Notes under the pieces: model-generated
What the model was told of the DNA's origin: nothing
Database searches by the model: none
What the model saw: only the letters and a program-made list of their open reading frames with translations
Shown here: positions 16,254 to 25,128 of the stretch, piece by piece
How positions within the stretch are numbered: position 1 is the stretch's first letter
How the letters are laid out: each line of letters opens with the position of its first letter
Source of the DNA: DASUKM01 sp036278735
GTDB taxonomy: Bacteria > Acidobacteriota > Vicinamibacteria > Vicinamibacterales > 2-12-FULL-66-21
DNA: 64,000 bases
Reading direction: 5' to 3'
NCBI GenBank assembly: GCA_036278735.1
Contig: DASUKM010000028.1
Span: forward strand, 62,001-126,000
Translations under genes and position numbers: made by a program

Positions 16254-17417
16254 ATGCCGCGCCGCATGCTGCTGCTCGTCGCCGCCGGTGAGTTCCTCGG
16301 GATGACCCTGTGGTTTTCCGCCACGGCGGCCTCCCCGGCCATCGCGCGCGAATTCGCCCTCGGCGGCGCGGCGCGCGCGTGGCTGACGATGGCCGTGCAG
16401 GCAGGGTTCGTCGTCGGGACGCTCGTGACGGCGACGTCGAACCTCGCCGACGCGATCAACCCCCGGCGCCTATTCGCGATCGGCGCGGCCGCCGGCGCGG
16501 TGATGAACGCCTCAATCGTGATCGCCGGCAGCGCCGGTGCGGTGATCGCGCTGCGTTTCGCCACCGGCGTTGCCCTCGCGTGGGTCTATCCGCCGGGCCT
16601 CAAGATCGCCGCCGGCTGGTTCCGCGAACGCCGCGGCACCGCGCTCGGCATCGTCGTCGGGGCCCTGACCGTCGGGTCGGCGTTCCCGCACCTGCTCAAC
16701 TGGCTGGCCGCCGCCGCGCCGTGGCGCGTGCTCGTGCTCACGTCGTCCGGGCTCGCGGTCGCCGGCGCCGTGCTGGTCGGCGTCTGGGTGCAGGACGGCC
16801 CGTACGTGAGCGCGTCGGCCCCGTTCGATCCGCGCGCGGCCGCCGCCGTCCTTCACATCCGCGGCGTACGGCTGGCGATTCTCGGATACCTGGGCCACAT
16901 GTGGGAGCTGTATGCGATGTGGACGTGGATCGCCACCTTCGCCGCAGCCTCGCTCGGCGCGGCGTCGGCCGGCTCGATGGTCGCCTTCATCGCCATCGCG
17001 TCCGGTTCGGCCGGATGCATCGCCGCCGGTTTCTGGGCGGACGCGTGGGGACGGCCGCTGGTGGCCGGCGTCGCGATGCTCGTGAGCGCCGCCTGCGCGC
17101 TCGCCTCGCCGGCGCTGTTCGGCGCACCCGCCGCCGTGCTGCTCGCGATCGCCGTCCTCTGGGGGTTCAGCATCGTCGCGGACTCGGCGCAGTTTTCCGC
17201 GATGGTGGCGGAGCACAGCCCGCGCACGCAGGTCGGGACGGCGCTCACCCTGCAGACCAGCGCAGGGTTCCTGCTGACGATGGCGAGCATGCGGCTCGTG
17301 CCCGCCGTCAGCGCGGCGACCACCTGGCGATGGGCGTTCGTCGTGCTGGTTCCAGGGCCGCTGCTGGGCGCCTGGGCCATGAAGAGGCTGAGCGCAGCGC
17401 CGGTCCGTCAGGGCTGA
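16254..17417 (+). CDS. Major facilitator superfamily transporter
   Basis: 387 aa, ATG at 16254, divergent from the M16 gene (45 bp between starts). About 12 hydrophobic spans. The N-terminal span ends with GMTLWFSATAASPAI, and WLTMAVQAGFVVGTL and PPGLKIAAGWFRERRGTALG fit the nitrate/CynX-like MFS subgroup. Substrate is not predictable. The stop codon is followed by a short hairpin-like sequence and the convergent Mrp gene 27 bp away. Confidence 0.88.
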   Translation: MPRRMLLLVAAGEFLGMTLWFSATAASPAIAREFALGGAARAWLTMAVQAGFVVGTLVTATSNLADAINPRRLFAIGAAAGAVMNASIVIAGSAGAVIALRFATGVALAWVYPPGLKIAAGWFRERRGTALGIVVGALTVGSAFPHLLNWLAAAAPWRVLVLTSSGLAVAGAVLVGVWVQDGPYVSASAPFDPRAAAAVLHIRGVRLAILGYLGHMWELYAMWTWIATFAAASLGAASAGSMVAFIAIASGSAGCIAAGFWADAWGRPLVAGVAMLVSAACALASPALFGAPAAVLLAIAVLWGFSIVADSAQFSAMVAEHSPRTQVGTALTLQTSAGFLLTMASMRLVPAVSAATTWRWAFVVLVPGPLLGAWAMKRLSAAPVRQG

Positions 17418-17444
17418 AGCCCTGATCCAGACGTGGTTGGGGGA

Positions 17445-18524
17445 TCAGCGGACCTGCACGAGCGGAATCGCGGTCTTCTTGTAGCTGGCGATCGAAATCT
17501 GCGCCGCCAGCCGTTCCGCGGCGGTACGGAAGGCCTGGGCGGGGGCCGACGCCGGCTCGCCGATCAGAATCGGAATGCCCGTGTCGCCGCCAATCCGGAT
17601 CGGCTGATAGATCGGCACGCGGCCGAGAAACGGCACGCTCAATTCTTCAGCCATGCGCTCACCGCCCCCGCGGCCGAAGATGTCGCTTTCGGTGCGGCAC
17701 GTCGGGCACACGAAATAACTCATGTTCTCCACGAGGCCGATTGGCGGCACGTTCAGTTTCTGGTACATCCGCACCGCGCGGCGCGTGTCGGCCAGCGACA
17801 CGGTCTGCGGCGTCGTAACGACGACCGCGCCGGCAACCGGGACCGTCTGGCTCAACGTCAGCGCCACGTCGCCCGTGCCCGGCGGCATGTCGACGATCAG
17901 GTAATCCACGTCCTGCCAGGCCACTTCGCGGAAGAACTGCTGCACGACGCCGTGCAGCATGGGACCCCGCCAGATGACGGCGGAGTCGTCCTGCGTCAGA
18001 AACGCCATCGAGACGAGCTGAATCCCATATTGCTCGGCGGGGACGATCTTCTTGCCGTCGGTCGTGAGCTGCGTCTGGATGCCCAGCATGATGGGCACGT
18101 TCGGGCCGTAGATGTCGGCGTCGATCATCGCAACGCGGCTGCCCATCTGGCTCAAGGCAATCGCCAGGTTCACCGCGACAGTCGTCTTGCCGACCCCTCC
18201 CTTCCCCGCGCCCACGGCAATGATGTTGCGCACTCCGGGGACCGGCGCCTTGCTCATGTCGCCGGTGACGGCGGACCGCACCTGCGCCGTCATGTGGATG
18301 TCGACGTCGGTCACGCCGGCGATCTGCGCGACGGCCGCGCGCGCCTGCTCGCGCATCTGATCCTTCACCGGACAGGCGGGGGTCGTCAGCTCGATCGTAA
18401 AGGCGACGCGGCCGGCGTCGATCGTCAGGTTCTTCACGAATTTCAGCGTGACGATGTCGCGGTGGAGGTCGGGGTCGCGAACGGACTTCAGGGCATCGAG
18501 GACCGCGGCTTCTGTGACGGGCAT
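17445..18524 (-). CDS. Mrp/ApbC-type Fe-S cluster carrier ATPase
   Basis: 359 aa, ATG at 18524, preceded by TACAAT with a 6-nt gap. N-terminal DUF59/MIP18-like domain (VRDPDLHRDIVTLKFVKN; CPVKDQM), then a deviant Walker A AGKGGVGKTT (residues 106-115), the switch region DADIYGPNVP, Walker B DYLIVDMPPGTGD, and the cluster-binding VCPTC. It carries and transfers 4Fe-4S clusters to apoproteins. Family identity is strong. The upstream intergenic DNA contains a large G-rich inverted repeat. Confidence 0.95.
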   Translation of the reverse strand: MPVTEAAVLDALKSVRDPDLHRDIVTLKFVKNLTIDAGRVAFTIELTTPACPVKDQMREQARAAVAQIAGVTDVDIHMTAQVRSAVTGDMSKAPVPGVRNIIAVGAGKGGVGKTTVAVNLAIALSQMGSRVAMIDADIYGPNVPIMLGIQTQLTTDGKKIVPAEQYGIQLVSMAFLTQDDSAVIWRGPMLHGVVQQFFREVAWQDVDYLIVDMPPGTGDVALTLSQTVPVAGAVVVTTPQTVSLADTRRAVRMYQKLNVPPIGLVENMSYFVCPTCRTESDIFGRGGGERMAEELSVPFLGRVPIYQPIRIGGDTGIPILIGEPASAPAQAFRTAAERLAAQISIASYKKTAIPLVQVR

Positions 18525-18530
18525 ACCGGT

Positions 18531-18536
18531 ATTGTA
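18531..18536 (-). promoter_or_regulatory. -10-like hexamer of the Mrp gene
   Basis: Minus-strand TACAAT separated by ACCGGT (6 nt) from the start codon at 18524, consistent with a leaderless mRNA. Confidence 0.5.
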
Positions 18537-18551
18537 CTCGTGACGGAATGC

Positions 18552-18690
18552 GGGTTCAGGGTTGCCGGGTTCGGGGTTCAGGGTTGGGTTCGAGGTTCGG
18601 GGAGGCAGCTCCCCGGCCGAACACAGAACCAGCCCCGGACCCCGAACCACCCCGGAACCCCGAACCCGGAACCCCGAACGACACCGAAGC
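18552..18690. repeat. G-tract array and large imperfect inverted repeat
   Basis: The left arm has six GGG tracts (18552, 18559, 18567, 18573, 18581, 18586) spaced by TTC-type linkers, which fits a G-quadruplex. The right arm is rich in CCCCGAA units, complementary to the left. The centre is GGGGAG-GCAG-CTCCCC. The unit length is close to 7 bp. It sits between the DUF4870 stop and the Mrp promoter. Confidence 0.75.
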
Positions 18691-18693
18691 CCC

Positions 18694-19038
18694 TCAGATC
18701 CGCTCGGCCGCGATTCGTCCGATGACCGGCAAGCGGAACTCCTCGCCCCGATACGCCTCGAACATCAGCAGCAGCCACAGCACCGCCGAGACCGGGATCA
18801 CGAGAAAGATCACGACGAGCGCGCCGAGGATGGGGACGACGTTGATGACGATGTCGATCCCGACGAGGCCGAGAAACAGAATCGTCGACTGCATCGCATG
18901 AAACCGGACGAAGCGATCGTCTTTCTCGGCGACGAGAAAAATGATCCCGGTGACGAAGCCGAGGAAATAGCTGAGCGCCGCCGCAACATTGGCGTCCAGA
19001 CCCGTGGAGGTCTTCCGCCCGGTGGCGCCGTTCGGCAT
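18694..19038 (-). CDS. DUF4870 small membrane protein
   Basis: 114 aa, ATG at 19038. Three hydrophobic spans (VAAALSYFLGFVTGIIFLVA, then LGLVGIDIVINVVPILGALV, then a third overlapping VIPVSAVLWLLLMFEAY) and the conserved loop VRFHAMQSTILF typical of DUF4870/Tic20-like proteins. Function in this family is unclear. It follows a second membrane protein gene by 1 bp, so they form an operon. Confidence 0.85.
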   Translation of the reverse strand: MPNGATGRKTSTGLDANVAAALSYFLGFVTGIIFLVAEKDDRFVRFHAMQSTILFLGLVGIDIVINVVPILGALVVIFLVIPVSAVLWLLLMFEAYRGEEFRLPVIGRIAAERI

Positions 19039-19039
19039 G

Positions 19040-19420
19040 TCAGGCCTGCAGCGCGGGCTCGAACAGCTCGCGCGTCTCGTTGTGCAGCAGGACCCACAAC
19101 GTGTACACGGCCAGCGCCGTGCCGAAGGGCAGGATGAACAGGTTCAACACGGCCAGGGCCAGGAGCGCGAGACGCCCGGGTGCGTGGTGCTGCCGCAGCG
19201 CCCGCCCCGCCCAGAGGTTCGCCCAGCCGCCCGCCGCCAGCGCGACCGCGCAGACGACGAACACAACCGTCGTGAAGCCGGCGGCGAGCGCGTCCCCCGC
19301 CGTCGACCGGGCGATGGCCGCGGCCCCGCCGGCCAGCAACAGCGCCGCGGCGCCAAGCAGGAGCGCCATCGCGCCCCAGGCGACGTGCAGGATACCGAGC
19401 AGGTTGACGTGAGATCGCAT
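19040..19420 (-). CDS. Hypothetical four-span membrane protein
   Basis: 126 aa from ATG at 19420 (a GTG two codons earlier is possible). Four hydrophobic stretches with short loops; ends with HNETRELFEPALQA in the cytoplasm. The last two spans (LLALAVLNLFILPFGTALAV) resemble small inner-membrane proteins often found with DUF4870. No family name can be given safely. Spacing of 1 bp to the next gene supports co-expression. Confidence 0.7.
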   Translation of the reverse strand: MRSHVNLLGILHVAWGAMALLLGAAALLLAGGAAAIARSTAGDALAAGFTTVVFVVCAVALAAGGWANLWAGRALRQHHAPGRLALLALAVLNLFILPFGTALAVYTLWVLLHNETRELFEPALQA

Positions 19421-19450
19421 GAACACCGAGCCCGACGCGCGCCGGCTCCT

Positions 19451-19492
19451 GAATTCTGAATTCTGAATTCCGACTTCTGAATTCTGAATTCT
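19451..19492. repeat. Heptanucleotide tandem array (GAATTCT)
   Basis: Six 7-bp units, four of them exact GAATTCT, with variants GAATTCC and GACTTCT. It is strikingly AT-rich for this genome and fills most of the gap between two minus-strand genes. Confidence 0.9.
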
Positions 19493-19501
19493 TCCCGGGA
19501 C

Positions 19502-20092
19502 TCAGCCGATGACGACGCGCGCGTCGACGAGCGTATCGGGAATGCCCGGCGCACGGAGCCGGAAGCGAACGTGCGTGCCGTCCTGGACACCCGCTGGCAC
19601 GCGCAGGCGTACGTCGTGGCAGCCGGGGCGGTCGCCGGCGCCGCCGCAGCCGGCGCACCATTCGTCCCACACCTCGCCGCGCCCGCCGCAGTGCACGCAC
19701 GTGCGGCGCACGGGCACGTGGAGCGCGACGGTGGTGCCCCAGAAGGCTTCCTGCGGCGTCAGCACCACATCCGCCGTGCAGTCGGCCGGGGGCAGATCGC
19801 CGAAAAACGCGTGACGCATGCGATCGAGGACGTTGCGGACCGACGGAAAATCCACGGCGACGTCGTCGGCGAGCGCCAAATCGGCCGGCGCCGGCTGCGC
19901 GATCAGGCAGGCGTCGTAGGCGCGGCGCCGCTCGGCGTTGCACACGACCTCGCACGCGCGCACTTCCGCCCCGCCGCCGCGATCGTCCGAAATATCCGGA
20001 TGATAGCGGTGGGTCAGCTGCCGGTACGCGCGCTGGATTTCGTCCGCGCCCGCGTCCGGCGCCACGCCGAGCACCTCGTAGTAATCACGCAT
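19502..20092 (-). CDS. J-domain (DnaJ-like) protein with half zinc finger
   Basis: 196 aa, ATG at 20092. An N-terminal J domain carries HPD at 31-33 in THRYHPDIS and should stimulate a DnaK ATPase. The middle has only two CxxCxGxG-type motifs (CVHCGGRG and CAGCGGAG) instead of the four in DnaJ. The C-terminus resembles one substrate-binding beta domain (VRLRVPAGVQDGTHVRFRLR). It is therefore a shortened DnaJ. No dnaK is adjacent. Confidence 0.85.
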   Translation of the reverse strand: MRDYYEVLGVAPDAGADEIQRAYRQLTHRYHPDISDDRGGGAEVRACEVVCNAERRRAYDACLIAQPAPADLALADDVAVDFPSVRNVLDRMRHAFFGDLPPADCTADVVLTPQEAFWGTTVALHVPVRRTCVHCGGRGEVWDEWCAGCGGAGDRPGCHDVRLRVPAGVQDGTHVRFRLRAPGIPDTLVDARVVIG

Positions 20093-20130
20093 CGGCTGCG
20101 CCCTCAGTACGATAGGAGCGCGGTATAGTG

Positions 20131-20301
20131 ATGTCAACACCTATGGTCAAGGAATGCCCGCAGTGCGGCGAATCCATGCGCCTGGAAGTCCGCCAGGGGG
20201 CCACACGCCTCCCCGGCGGACAGACCAGCATCCGGACCGTCCGGGAATGGGTCTGTCCCGAATGCGACTACTTCGAGGAAGCCGAAAACGGCGAGGAATA
20301 G
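20131..20301 (+). CDS. Small zinc-ribbon protein
   Basis: 52-56 aa. Two CxxC pairs (CPQC near the start, CPEC near the end) separated by about 30 residues form a rubredoxin-like zinc ribbon; the tail is acidic (EEAENGEE). The start is ATG 20131 or ATG 20143; a TATAGT box at 20124-20129 favours the latter, because transcription would begin between the two. Divergent from the J-domain gene. Function unknown, possibly nucleic-acid or protein binding. Confidence 0.65.
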   Translation: MSTPMVKECPQCGESMRLEVRQGATRLPGGQTSIRTVREWVCPECDYFEEAENGEE

Positions 20302-20317
20302 GGGTGGAATCGAAGGG

Positions 20318-20539
20318 TCAACGGGCGCCAAGCTGCAGGAGGATTTCCTTCCGCACCGCTTCGTCGAAGTCGTCGAAATTGAGCGCGGTTTCGCACTCGT
20401 CGCACAGGACTTCGATCACGGCCGGGCGGCCTTCTTCGTTCACTTCCACCCGTGCGTCCTCGAGATGGACGACGTGCATCTGCAGGGTCTTGACCAGGAA
20501 ATCCCGGTCGTTCCCGCAGCTCGGACAGGTCAACGGCAT
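20318..20539 (-). CDS. Small zinc-ribbon hypothetical protein
   Basis: 73 aa, ATG at 20539. CPSC near the N-terminus and CDEC in the middle make a zinc-ribbon pair, followed by an acidic C-terminal helix (FDDFDEAVRKEILLQL). Converges with the preceding small zinc-ribbon gene (16 bp between stops). A 14-bp palindrome GGCCCCATGGGGCC lies about 20 bp upstream of its start and may be an operator. Confidence 0.7.
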   Translation of the reverse strand: MPLTCPSCGNDRDFLVKTLQMHVVHLEDARVEVNEEGRPAVIEVLCDECETALNFDDFDEAVRKEILLQLGAR

Positions 20540-20675
20540 CGAACGGCGCTCCTCACGGCCCCATGGGGCCCGTTAAACTTTCGAATTGTACGGAATGGCT
20601 TAGTCATACGCAATCAAGATCTTCAGGCGCCATTCCGGTGGCTGCGGATCTCGTGCATCGCCGCGTGAGGCAGGA

Positions 20676-20849
20676 ATGACGACACGCGACATCCGCAGCG
20701 AACCCCGGGGCTTTCACTGGGTCGCGTGGATCCCCGACGCCAACGGCAAACCAGAAGGATCAGTCGTGCTGGTGGGGGCGACGCGCGCCGACGCCGAGCG
20801 GCGCGCGCGGGAGTGGGCGGACGAGACGGCGCGGCGCGCCGGGCCCTGA
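20676..20849 (+). CDS. Small hypothetical protein
   Basis: 57 aa, ATG at 20676 preceded by GAGGCAGGA. Sequence features: RGFHWVAWIPDANGKPEGSV followed by a charged helix (ADAERRAREWADETARR). The short beta-hairpin plus helix layout resembles small DUF-type proteins that include a conserved HW motif, but no family is named here. The good ribosome-binding site and lack of any competing gene support it. The stop lies 4 bp from the convergent next gene. Confidence 0.55.
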   Translation: MTTRDIRSEPRGFHWVAWIPDANGKPEGSVVLVGATRADAERRAREWADETARRAGP

Positions 20850-20853
20850 CCGT

Positions 20854-21096
20854 CTACTCGTCAGACTCCTCGTCCTCGAATTCCGAGGGATCGCCGAGGC
20901 GCAAAATCTGACCGGTCACGTGACCCGCCAGGATGCAATGCGGCCCTTTGGCCTCGAGCGAGACGACGGCGACGTCCCAGGGGCGCGCGCGATATGCCGC
21001 CGCCACGCACCCGCACGGCAGTCCTTCGAGCGCTTCGAGCTCGAAAATCGTGCCCTTCGGCCTTCCGGTGCTGAGCGATCCCGCTGGGACTGGCAT
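20854..21096 (-). CDS. Hypothetical protein with acidic tail
   Basis: 80 aa, ATG at 21096, chosen because GGAGGT lies 5 nt upstream, a near-perfect ribosome-binding site. Core FELEALEGLPCGCVAAAYRA, then an acidic tail (DPSEFEDEESDE). No family recognised. The 232 bp beyond its start, up to the DUF488 gene, hold no visible gene. Confidence 0.6.
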   Translation of the reverse strand: MPVPAGSLSTGRPKGTIFELEALEGLPCGCVAAAYRARPWDVAVVSLEAKGPHCILAGHVTGQILRLGDPSEFEDEESDE

Positions 21097-21328
21097 ACCG
21101 CACCTCCGTCGCTGGCCTGCAAATGCAATCCCGACGCCAGCTACAGGGTTAGACAGAGGCCGATCGATTTTGGTTCCGACAAAGGCCGCAACCCGCCTGA
21201 ATCCAGTCACTTTGCGCCAGTCTCACAGGCCGATGACCGCCAGGCCGGGCTGACCCCTGCCGCGGACACCAGCCACGGCCCTCACGGGACGGCACGAACA
21301 TACGGAGGGCGTCCCCCGGGCCTGCAGG

Positions 21329-21874
21329 CTACAACAGCCCCGGGTACGTGACCCCGCCGCGCTCTACCCGCGCGAACTCGCTCAGACGATGGGGTTTAGC
21401 CTCGGCGGCCGAGAGGATGTGGCAGACCGGCACACCGCGCGCGAGAAGTGCATCCGCCAGCAACTGGCGGTGACACTGCCACCAGACCGCTTCCGCGCAC
21501 ATCACCGCCGCCGGGGCGTGGCCGGCAAAGGCCAGAAAGTCGTCGACCCCACGCGCGAACGCGGGCGTCTGCATGTAGTCGGCATAGCCGCGAAAGCTCG
21601 GATGCCGCCAGCCGGTATTGATCGAATCGGCGCGCGGCGTGCGCCGGCCACCCAGGGCGGGGAAATGGCGGTACTGGATCCCATTCGTCGCCAGAAACGC
21701 GGACAACGACTCCCGGCCGAAGTGCGGGTGGCGCCGCGAGCCCGGGAACGTCCGGATGTCGGCGAGCCGCTCGACGCCGTGCGCCCGCAGGAGCGCCAGA
21801 AACTCGTCCTGCGTCCGCGTCGAGTGCCCGATGGTGAACACGCGGCACGCCGGGGGCGGCGTGGCGGGCGTCAT
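21329..21874 (-). CDS. DUF488 domain-containing protein
   Basis: 181 aa, ATG at 21874, overlapping the helicase stop by 4 bp (ATGA). The DUF488 pattern is clear: FTIGHSTRTQDEFLALL at the start, VERLADIRTFPGSRRHPHF, and CAEAVWWQCHRQLLADAL with the conserved Cys and His. Function is not settled; the conserved Cys-His motif hints at enzymatic activity. The operon position behind an AddAB-like nuclease pair is unusual for this family and may hint at a DNA-related role. Confidence 0.9.
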   Translation of the reverse strand: MTPATPPPACRVFTIGHSTRTQDEFLALLRAHGVERLADIRTFPGSRRHPHFGRESLSAFLATNGIQYRHFPALGGRRTPRADSINTGWRHPSFRGYADYMQTPAFARGVDDFLAFAGHAPAAVMCAEAVWWQCHRQLLADALLARGVPVCHILSAAEAKPHRLSEFARVERGGVTYPGLL

Positions 21875-24800
21875 GGGTAGATCAGCCTCGATTCGATACG
21901 GGCACCGGGAAACAGGCGACTAGCCGCCTCGGCGTAGATCGCGGCCTGGGCATCATGCGCGGCGCGGGGCTGTCCGGTCTTGAACTCGACCACCACCACG
22001 GAGTCGTCGGGCCGGACGACGAGGCAATCGATCGTGCCGCGAAGAATGACCGGAGGCGTCCGCTCGAGGCGCAGCGAGAAGGGCACTTCGTGCAGACAGT
22101 CGCCCGACGCGAGCAGCGCGCACACATCCGAACGCGCCCGCAGCGTGCCGTAAATGGCCGTCGCGCGTGCGATGGCGTCCTCGACGTCGTCGACCGACGC
22201 GCGCTCATCCGGACGGACCAGCCAGTCGACCGTCCCGAGTCCTCCAGCTTCGGCCCGTCGGGCCTCGAACTGGAACAGCCGGTGCACCAGCGTCCCGATC
22301 AGCGAAGCGCTGTCGGACGCCGTCGGGATCGCCGGCTCGGCCGATCCGGCCAGCCACTGGGTGACCGACATCGCCTCGACGTCGGGCGGGTCTTCCACGA
22401 TTCGAAAATTGCTCTCGGCGGTCGAGGGGATCGCGGGAGTCCCCGCCGGCGCGCAAGATTCGATTGCGGCGACGCGGCACACGCGAAACGCGTGCGCACG
22501 GTCCGGCGCTGGCACCCATGGCAGCGTCTGCTCCGCACCGGCCGCGGCCGCAAAGAGCTCCTGCAGCGACGCGGGCAGCACCTCTCCGAGGCTGCCCGGC
22601 CCCGGAGCCATGGCCCCGTTCTTGAGCAGCGAGGCCAGGTACAGCCGATCGCGGGCGCGCGTCAACGCGACATACAGCAGCCGCTTCGTTTCCTCCTGCT
22701 CGCGCGCGCGCTCTTCCTGGTCGTCTTCGGAGACGAACGGGCCGATCGACACCGAGTCGTCCGCCAGCCGCACGGGACGGGGCGGTCCGGTTGCGCCCTT
22801 GGCGACGTTCACGACGAAGACGATCGGAAACTCGAGGCCTTTGGCGGCGTGCACCGTCATCAGATTCACCGCCTCGATGGCCTCGAGCACGGCGTTCGAC
22901 TCGTCGCCGGCGGTCAGCGCGGCCAGGTCCTCGGCAATCCGGGCGAAGGTCGCGTACCCGCGGTTCTGGATGCGGCGGATCAGCCCGCGCATCTTCTTGA
23001 GATTCTCCCAGCCCTGCTGCCGGCGGGGCCCGCGCAGCTCGTAGGCGTACGCGCTTTCGACGAGGATCCGCTCGAGCAGCTCCGCGGGCGGGATCCGATC
23101 CACGAGGGGCAGCCACCGGCGAACCGCCGTGCGCGCCCGATCCAGTGCGGCGCGATCGTCGTGGGCCAGCGCATCGATGGCCGCCGGGGCCGCCACGTCG
23201 ACGAGCGCGCGGGCGAGCGACGGCGCCAACGCCGCCGACGCGGTGTCCGACAGCCTGATGAAGCGGGATCGCAGGAAGGCCGCGGTGCGCAGATCGGACG
23301 AGGGATCCGCGAGAAAGCGGATGAGCGCCAGCGCGTCCTTGATCTCGTCGGCGTCGAAGAAGCCGAGGCCTTTGTACACGTACGTCGGGATGCCGTGCGC
23401 CTCGAGCGCGGCTTCGAATTCGCGATGGCTCGCGCGGGATCGGAACAGGATCGCGACATCGCCGGGGCGCGCCCGGCGCGCGATGCCGCTCTGGCGATCG
23501 CGCACGTCGTCTTCGCGCAGGATCCGGGCAATCTCGCCGGCGACGATCGCCGCACACGCCTCGGGGGTCTCCGCGACGGCGATCCCCAGCACCGGCACCT
23601 CGTGCGGCGGCTGCGGCGCCACGGGAAAGCGATCGCGTTCGCCGTACCGGAAGGCGTCGTCGCGCGCGGCCCCTGCGCCTATCTGTTCGAAGAGGTCGTT
23701 CACGAACGCGAGCAGCGGCGGCACGGCGCGAAGGCTGCGCGTGATCGATCGACGCGCCCCGCGTCCCGGCCGCAGCCCTTCGATGTAGTCGGCGGCGCGC
23801 GGCAGCACCGACACGTCGGCGTCGCGGAAGCGGTAAATCGATTGCTTGCGGTCGCCGACGACGAAGATCGACGTGTCGCCGCCCGTGCCCGCCCCTTCGC
23901 CCCAGGCCTTGATGAGCAGCGACACCAGCTCCCACTGCTTGCGGCTCGTGTCCTGGAACTCGTCGACGAGCACGTGCTGGTACCGGTTCTCGAGCTGGAA
24001 GCGGCTCTGCGAAAATTCGTCCATCCGCCGGAGGAGCAGGACGGCGCGCTCGAGCACGCCGGAGAAATCGATCACGGCCCGCTCGTCGAGCGCGGCCTCG
24101 TACTGCTTCTGCGCGATCGCGAACATCTTCCGGACGCCGCGCGCCAGCACGACGTTCAGATCCCGCGCGAAGCGGTGCAGCGCTTCCGCGACCGGCGCGC
24201 TCAGCGCCACGACGGCGGCGCGATGCCGGCGGGCCGCCGCGGCGCTGGGGTAGTCCTGCGCCCTGTAGGGCGCCAGGCTGCGGTCCGACTGGCGCGGGGT
24301 GCCGTCCGCCCGCAGAAAATGCGCGGCGACACGGTCCATCAGCGCGCGGGTGGACGCGTCGTCTTCGGCGCCAGCCGGCAGGGCGCGCAGGTCGCGCGCG
24401 AGCCGCTGGAAGCGCGGGTGCGCGAGAGGCCCGTCGGCGAGCCAGGCCGTCAGCCCGCCGGGGATCCCGGCCAGCAGACCCTGGAGCGACTCGCGGGCCG
24501 CGCGGCACACGTCGCCAGCGGTGAGCCCGGCGGGCCCGCGGGCCAGGAAGGCGTCGAGCACGTCCCACGCCACGAGCCGCCGTTCGAGCAGATGCGCGAG
24601 CCCCTCGCGCGCCCGGTTGATCCCGAGCTGCGCGAGCACGAGCGCGAAATCCGGATCGCTTCGCGCCCCCGCCGTGAAGATGCGCAGCGATCGATCGAGC
24701 GCCAGCTCGACGAGGGACGGCACCTGCGTTTCGTCCGCCAGATCGAAGCCGGGATCGACGTCCGCTTCGAGCGGAAACTCGCGAAGCAGCGAGAGGCAGA

Positions 24801-25128
24801 AGGCGTCGATCGTGCTGACCTGGATATCGGCGAGCCGGTCGCGCAGCTCCGCCCAGCGCCGCTGGTCGAAGACGGAACCATCCGCGGCGCGGCGCAGCTC
24901 GCGCAGGATCCGCTCCCGCATTTCGGCGGCCGCCTTGCGGGTGAACGTGATCGCCAGCACGTTGGCGGGATCGACGCCGCGCCGCATCAGATTGACGTAG
25001 CGCGCCACGAGCACGCTCGTCTTCCCGGTGCCGGCCGACGCCTCGAGCACGACGTTCTGCTCGGGGTCGACGGCAAACCGGCGCGCGCGCTCGTCGGCGT
25101 CGATCGCCGCCGTCGACGGATCATTCAT
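21871..25128 (-). CDS. addA: AddA-like UvrD-family helicase/nuclease
   Basis: 1085 aa, ATG at 25128, overlapping the AddB-like gene by 8 bp. SF1 helicase motifs in order: Walker A SAGTGKT (31-37), LAITFTRKAAAEMRERIL, DEFQDTSRKQWELV, VGDRKQSIYRFRDADV, NLMTVHAAKGLEFPIVF, and KRLLYVALTRARDRLYLA. The C-terminal nuclease domain is seen in LRGTIDCLVVRPDDSVVVVE followed by FKTGQPR, the D...ExK motif. Together with AddB it should resect double-strand DNA ends for RecA-dependent repair. Confidence 0.93.
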   Translation of the reverse strand: MNDPSTAAIDADERARRFAVDPEQNVVLEASAGTGKTSVLVARYVNLMRRGVDPANVLAITFTRKAAAEMRERILRELRRAADGSVFDQRRWAELRDRLADIQVSTIDAFCLSLLREFPLEADVDPGFDLADETQVPSLVELALDRSLRIFTAGARSDPDFALVLAQLGINRAREGLAHLLERRLVAWDVLDAFLARGPAGLTAGDVCRAARESLQGLLAGIPGGLTAWLADGPLAHPRFQRLARDLRALPAGAEDDASTRALMDRVAAHFLRADGTPRQSDRSLAPYRAQDYPSAAAARRHRAAVVALSAPVAEALHRFARDLNVVLARGVRKMFAIAQKQYEAALDERAVIDFSGVLERAVLLLRRMDEFSQSRFQLENRYQHVLVDEFQDTSRKQWELVSLLIKAWGEGAGTGGDTSIFVVGDRKQSIYRFRDADVSVLPRAADYIEGLRPGRGARRSITRSLRAVPPLLAFVNDLFEQIGAGAARDDAFRYGERDRFPVAPQPPHEVPVLGIAVAETPEACAAIVAGEIARILREDDVRDRQSGIARRARPGDVAILFRSRASHREFEAALEAHGIPTYVYKGLGFFDADEIKDALALIRFLADPSSDLRTAAFLRSRFIRLSDTASAALAPSLARALVDVAAPAAIDALAHDDRAALDRARTAVRRWLPLVDRIPPAELLERILVESAYAYELRGPRRQQGWENLKKMRGLIRRIQNRGYATFARIAEDLAALTAGDESNAVLEAIEAVNLMTVHAAKGLEFPIVFVVNVAKGATGPPRPVRLADDSVSIGPFVSEDDQEERAREQEETKRLLYVALTRARDRLYLASLLKNGAMAPGPGSLGEVLPASLQELFAAAAGAEQTLPWVPAPDRAHAFRVCRVAAIESCAPAGTPAIPSTAESNFRIVEDPPDVEAMSVTQWLAGSAEPAIPTASDSASLIGTLVHRLFQFEARRAEAGGLGTVDWLVRPDERASVDDVEDAIARATAIYGTLRARSDVCALLASGDCLHEVPFSLRLERTPPVILRGTIDCLVVRPDDSVVVVEFKTGQPRAAHDAQAAIYAEAASRLFPGARIESRLIYP

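Noticed and set aside
19451..19492. Possible CRISPR array
   Set aside because: Units are 7 bp with no spacers; no cas genes. It is a simple tandem repeat.
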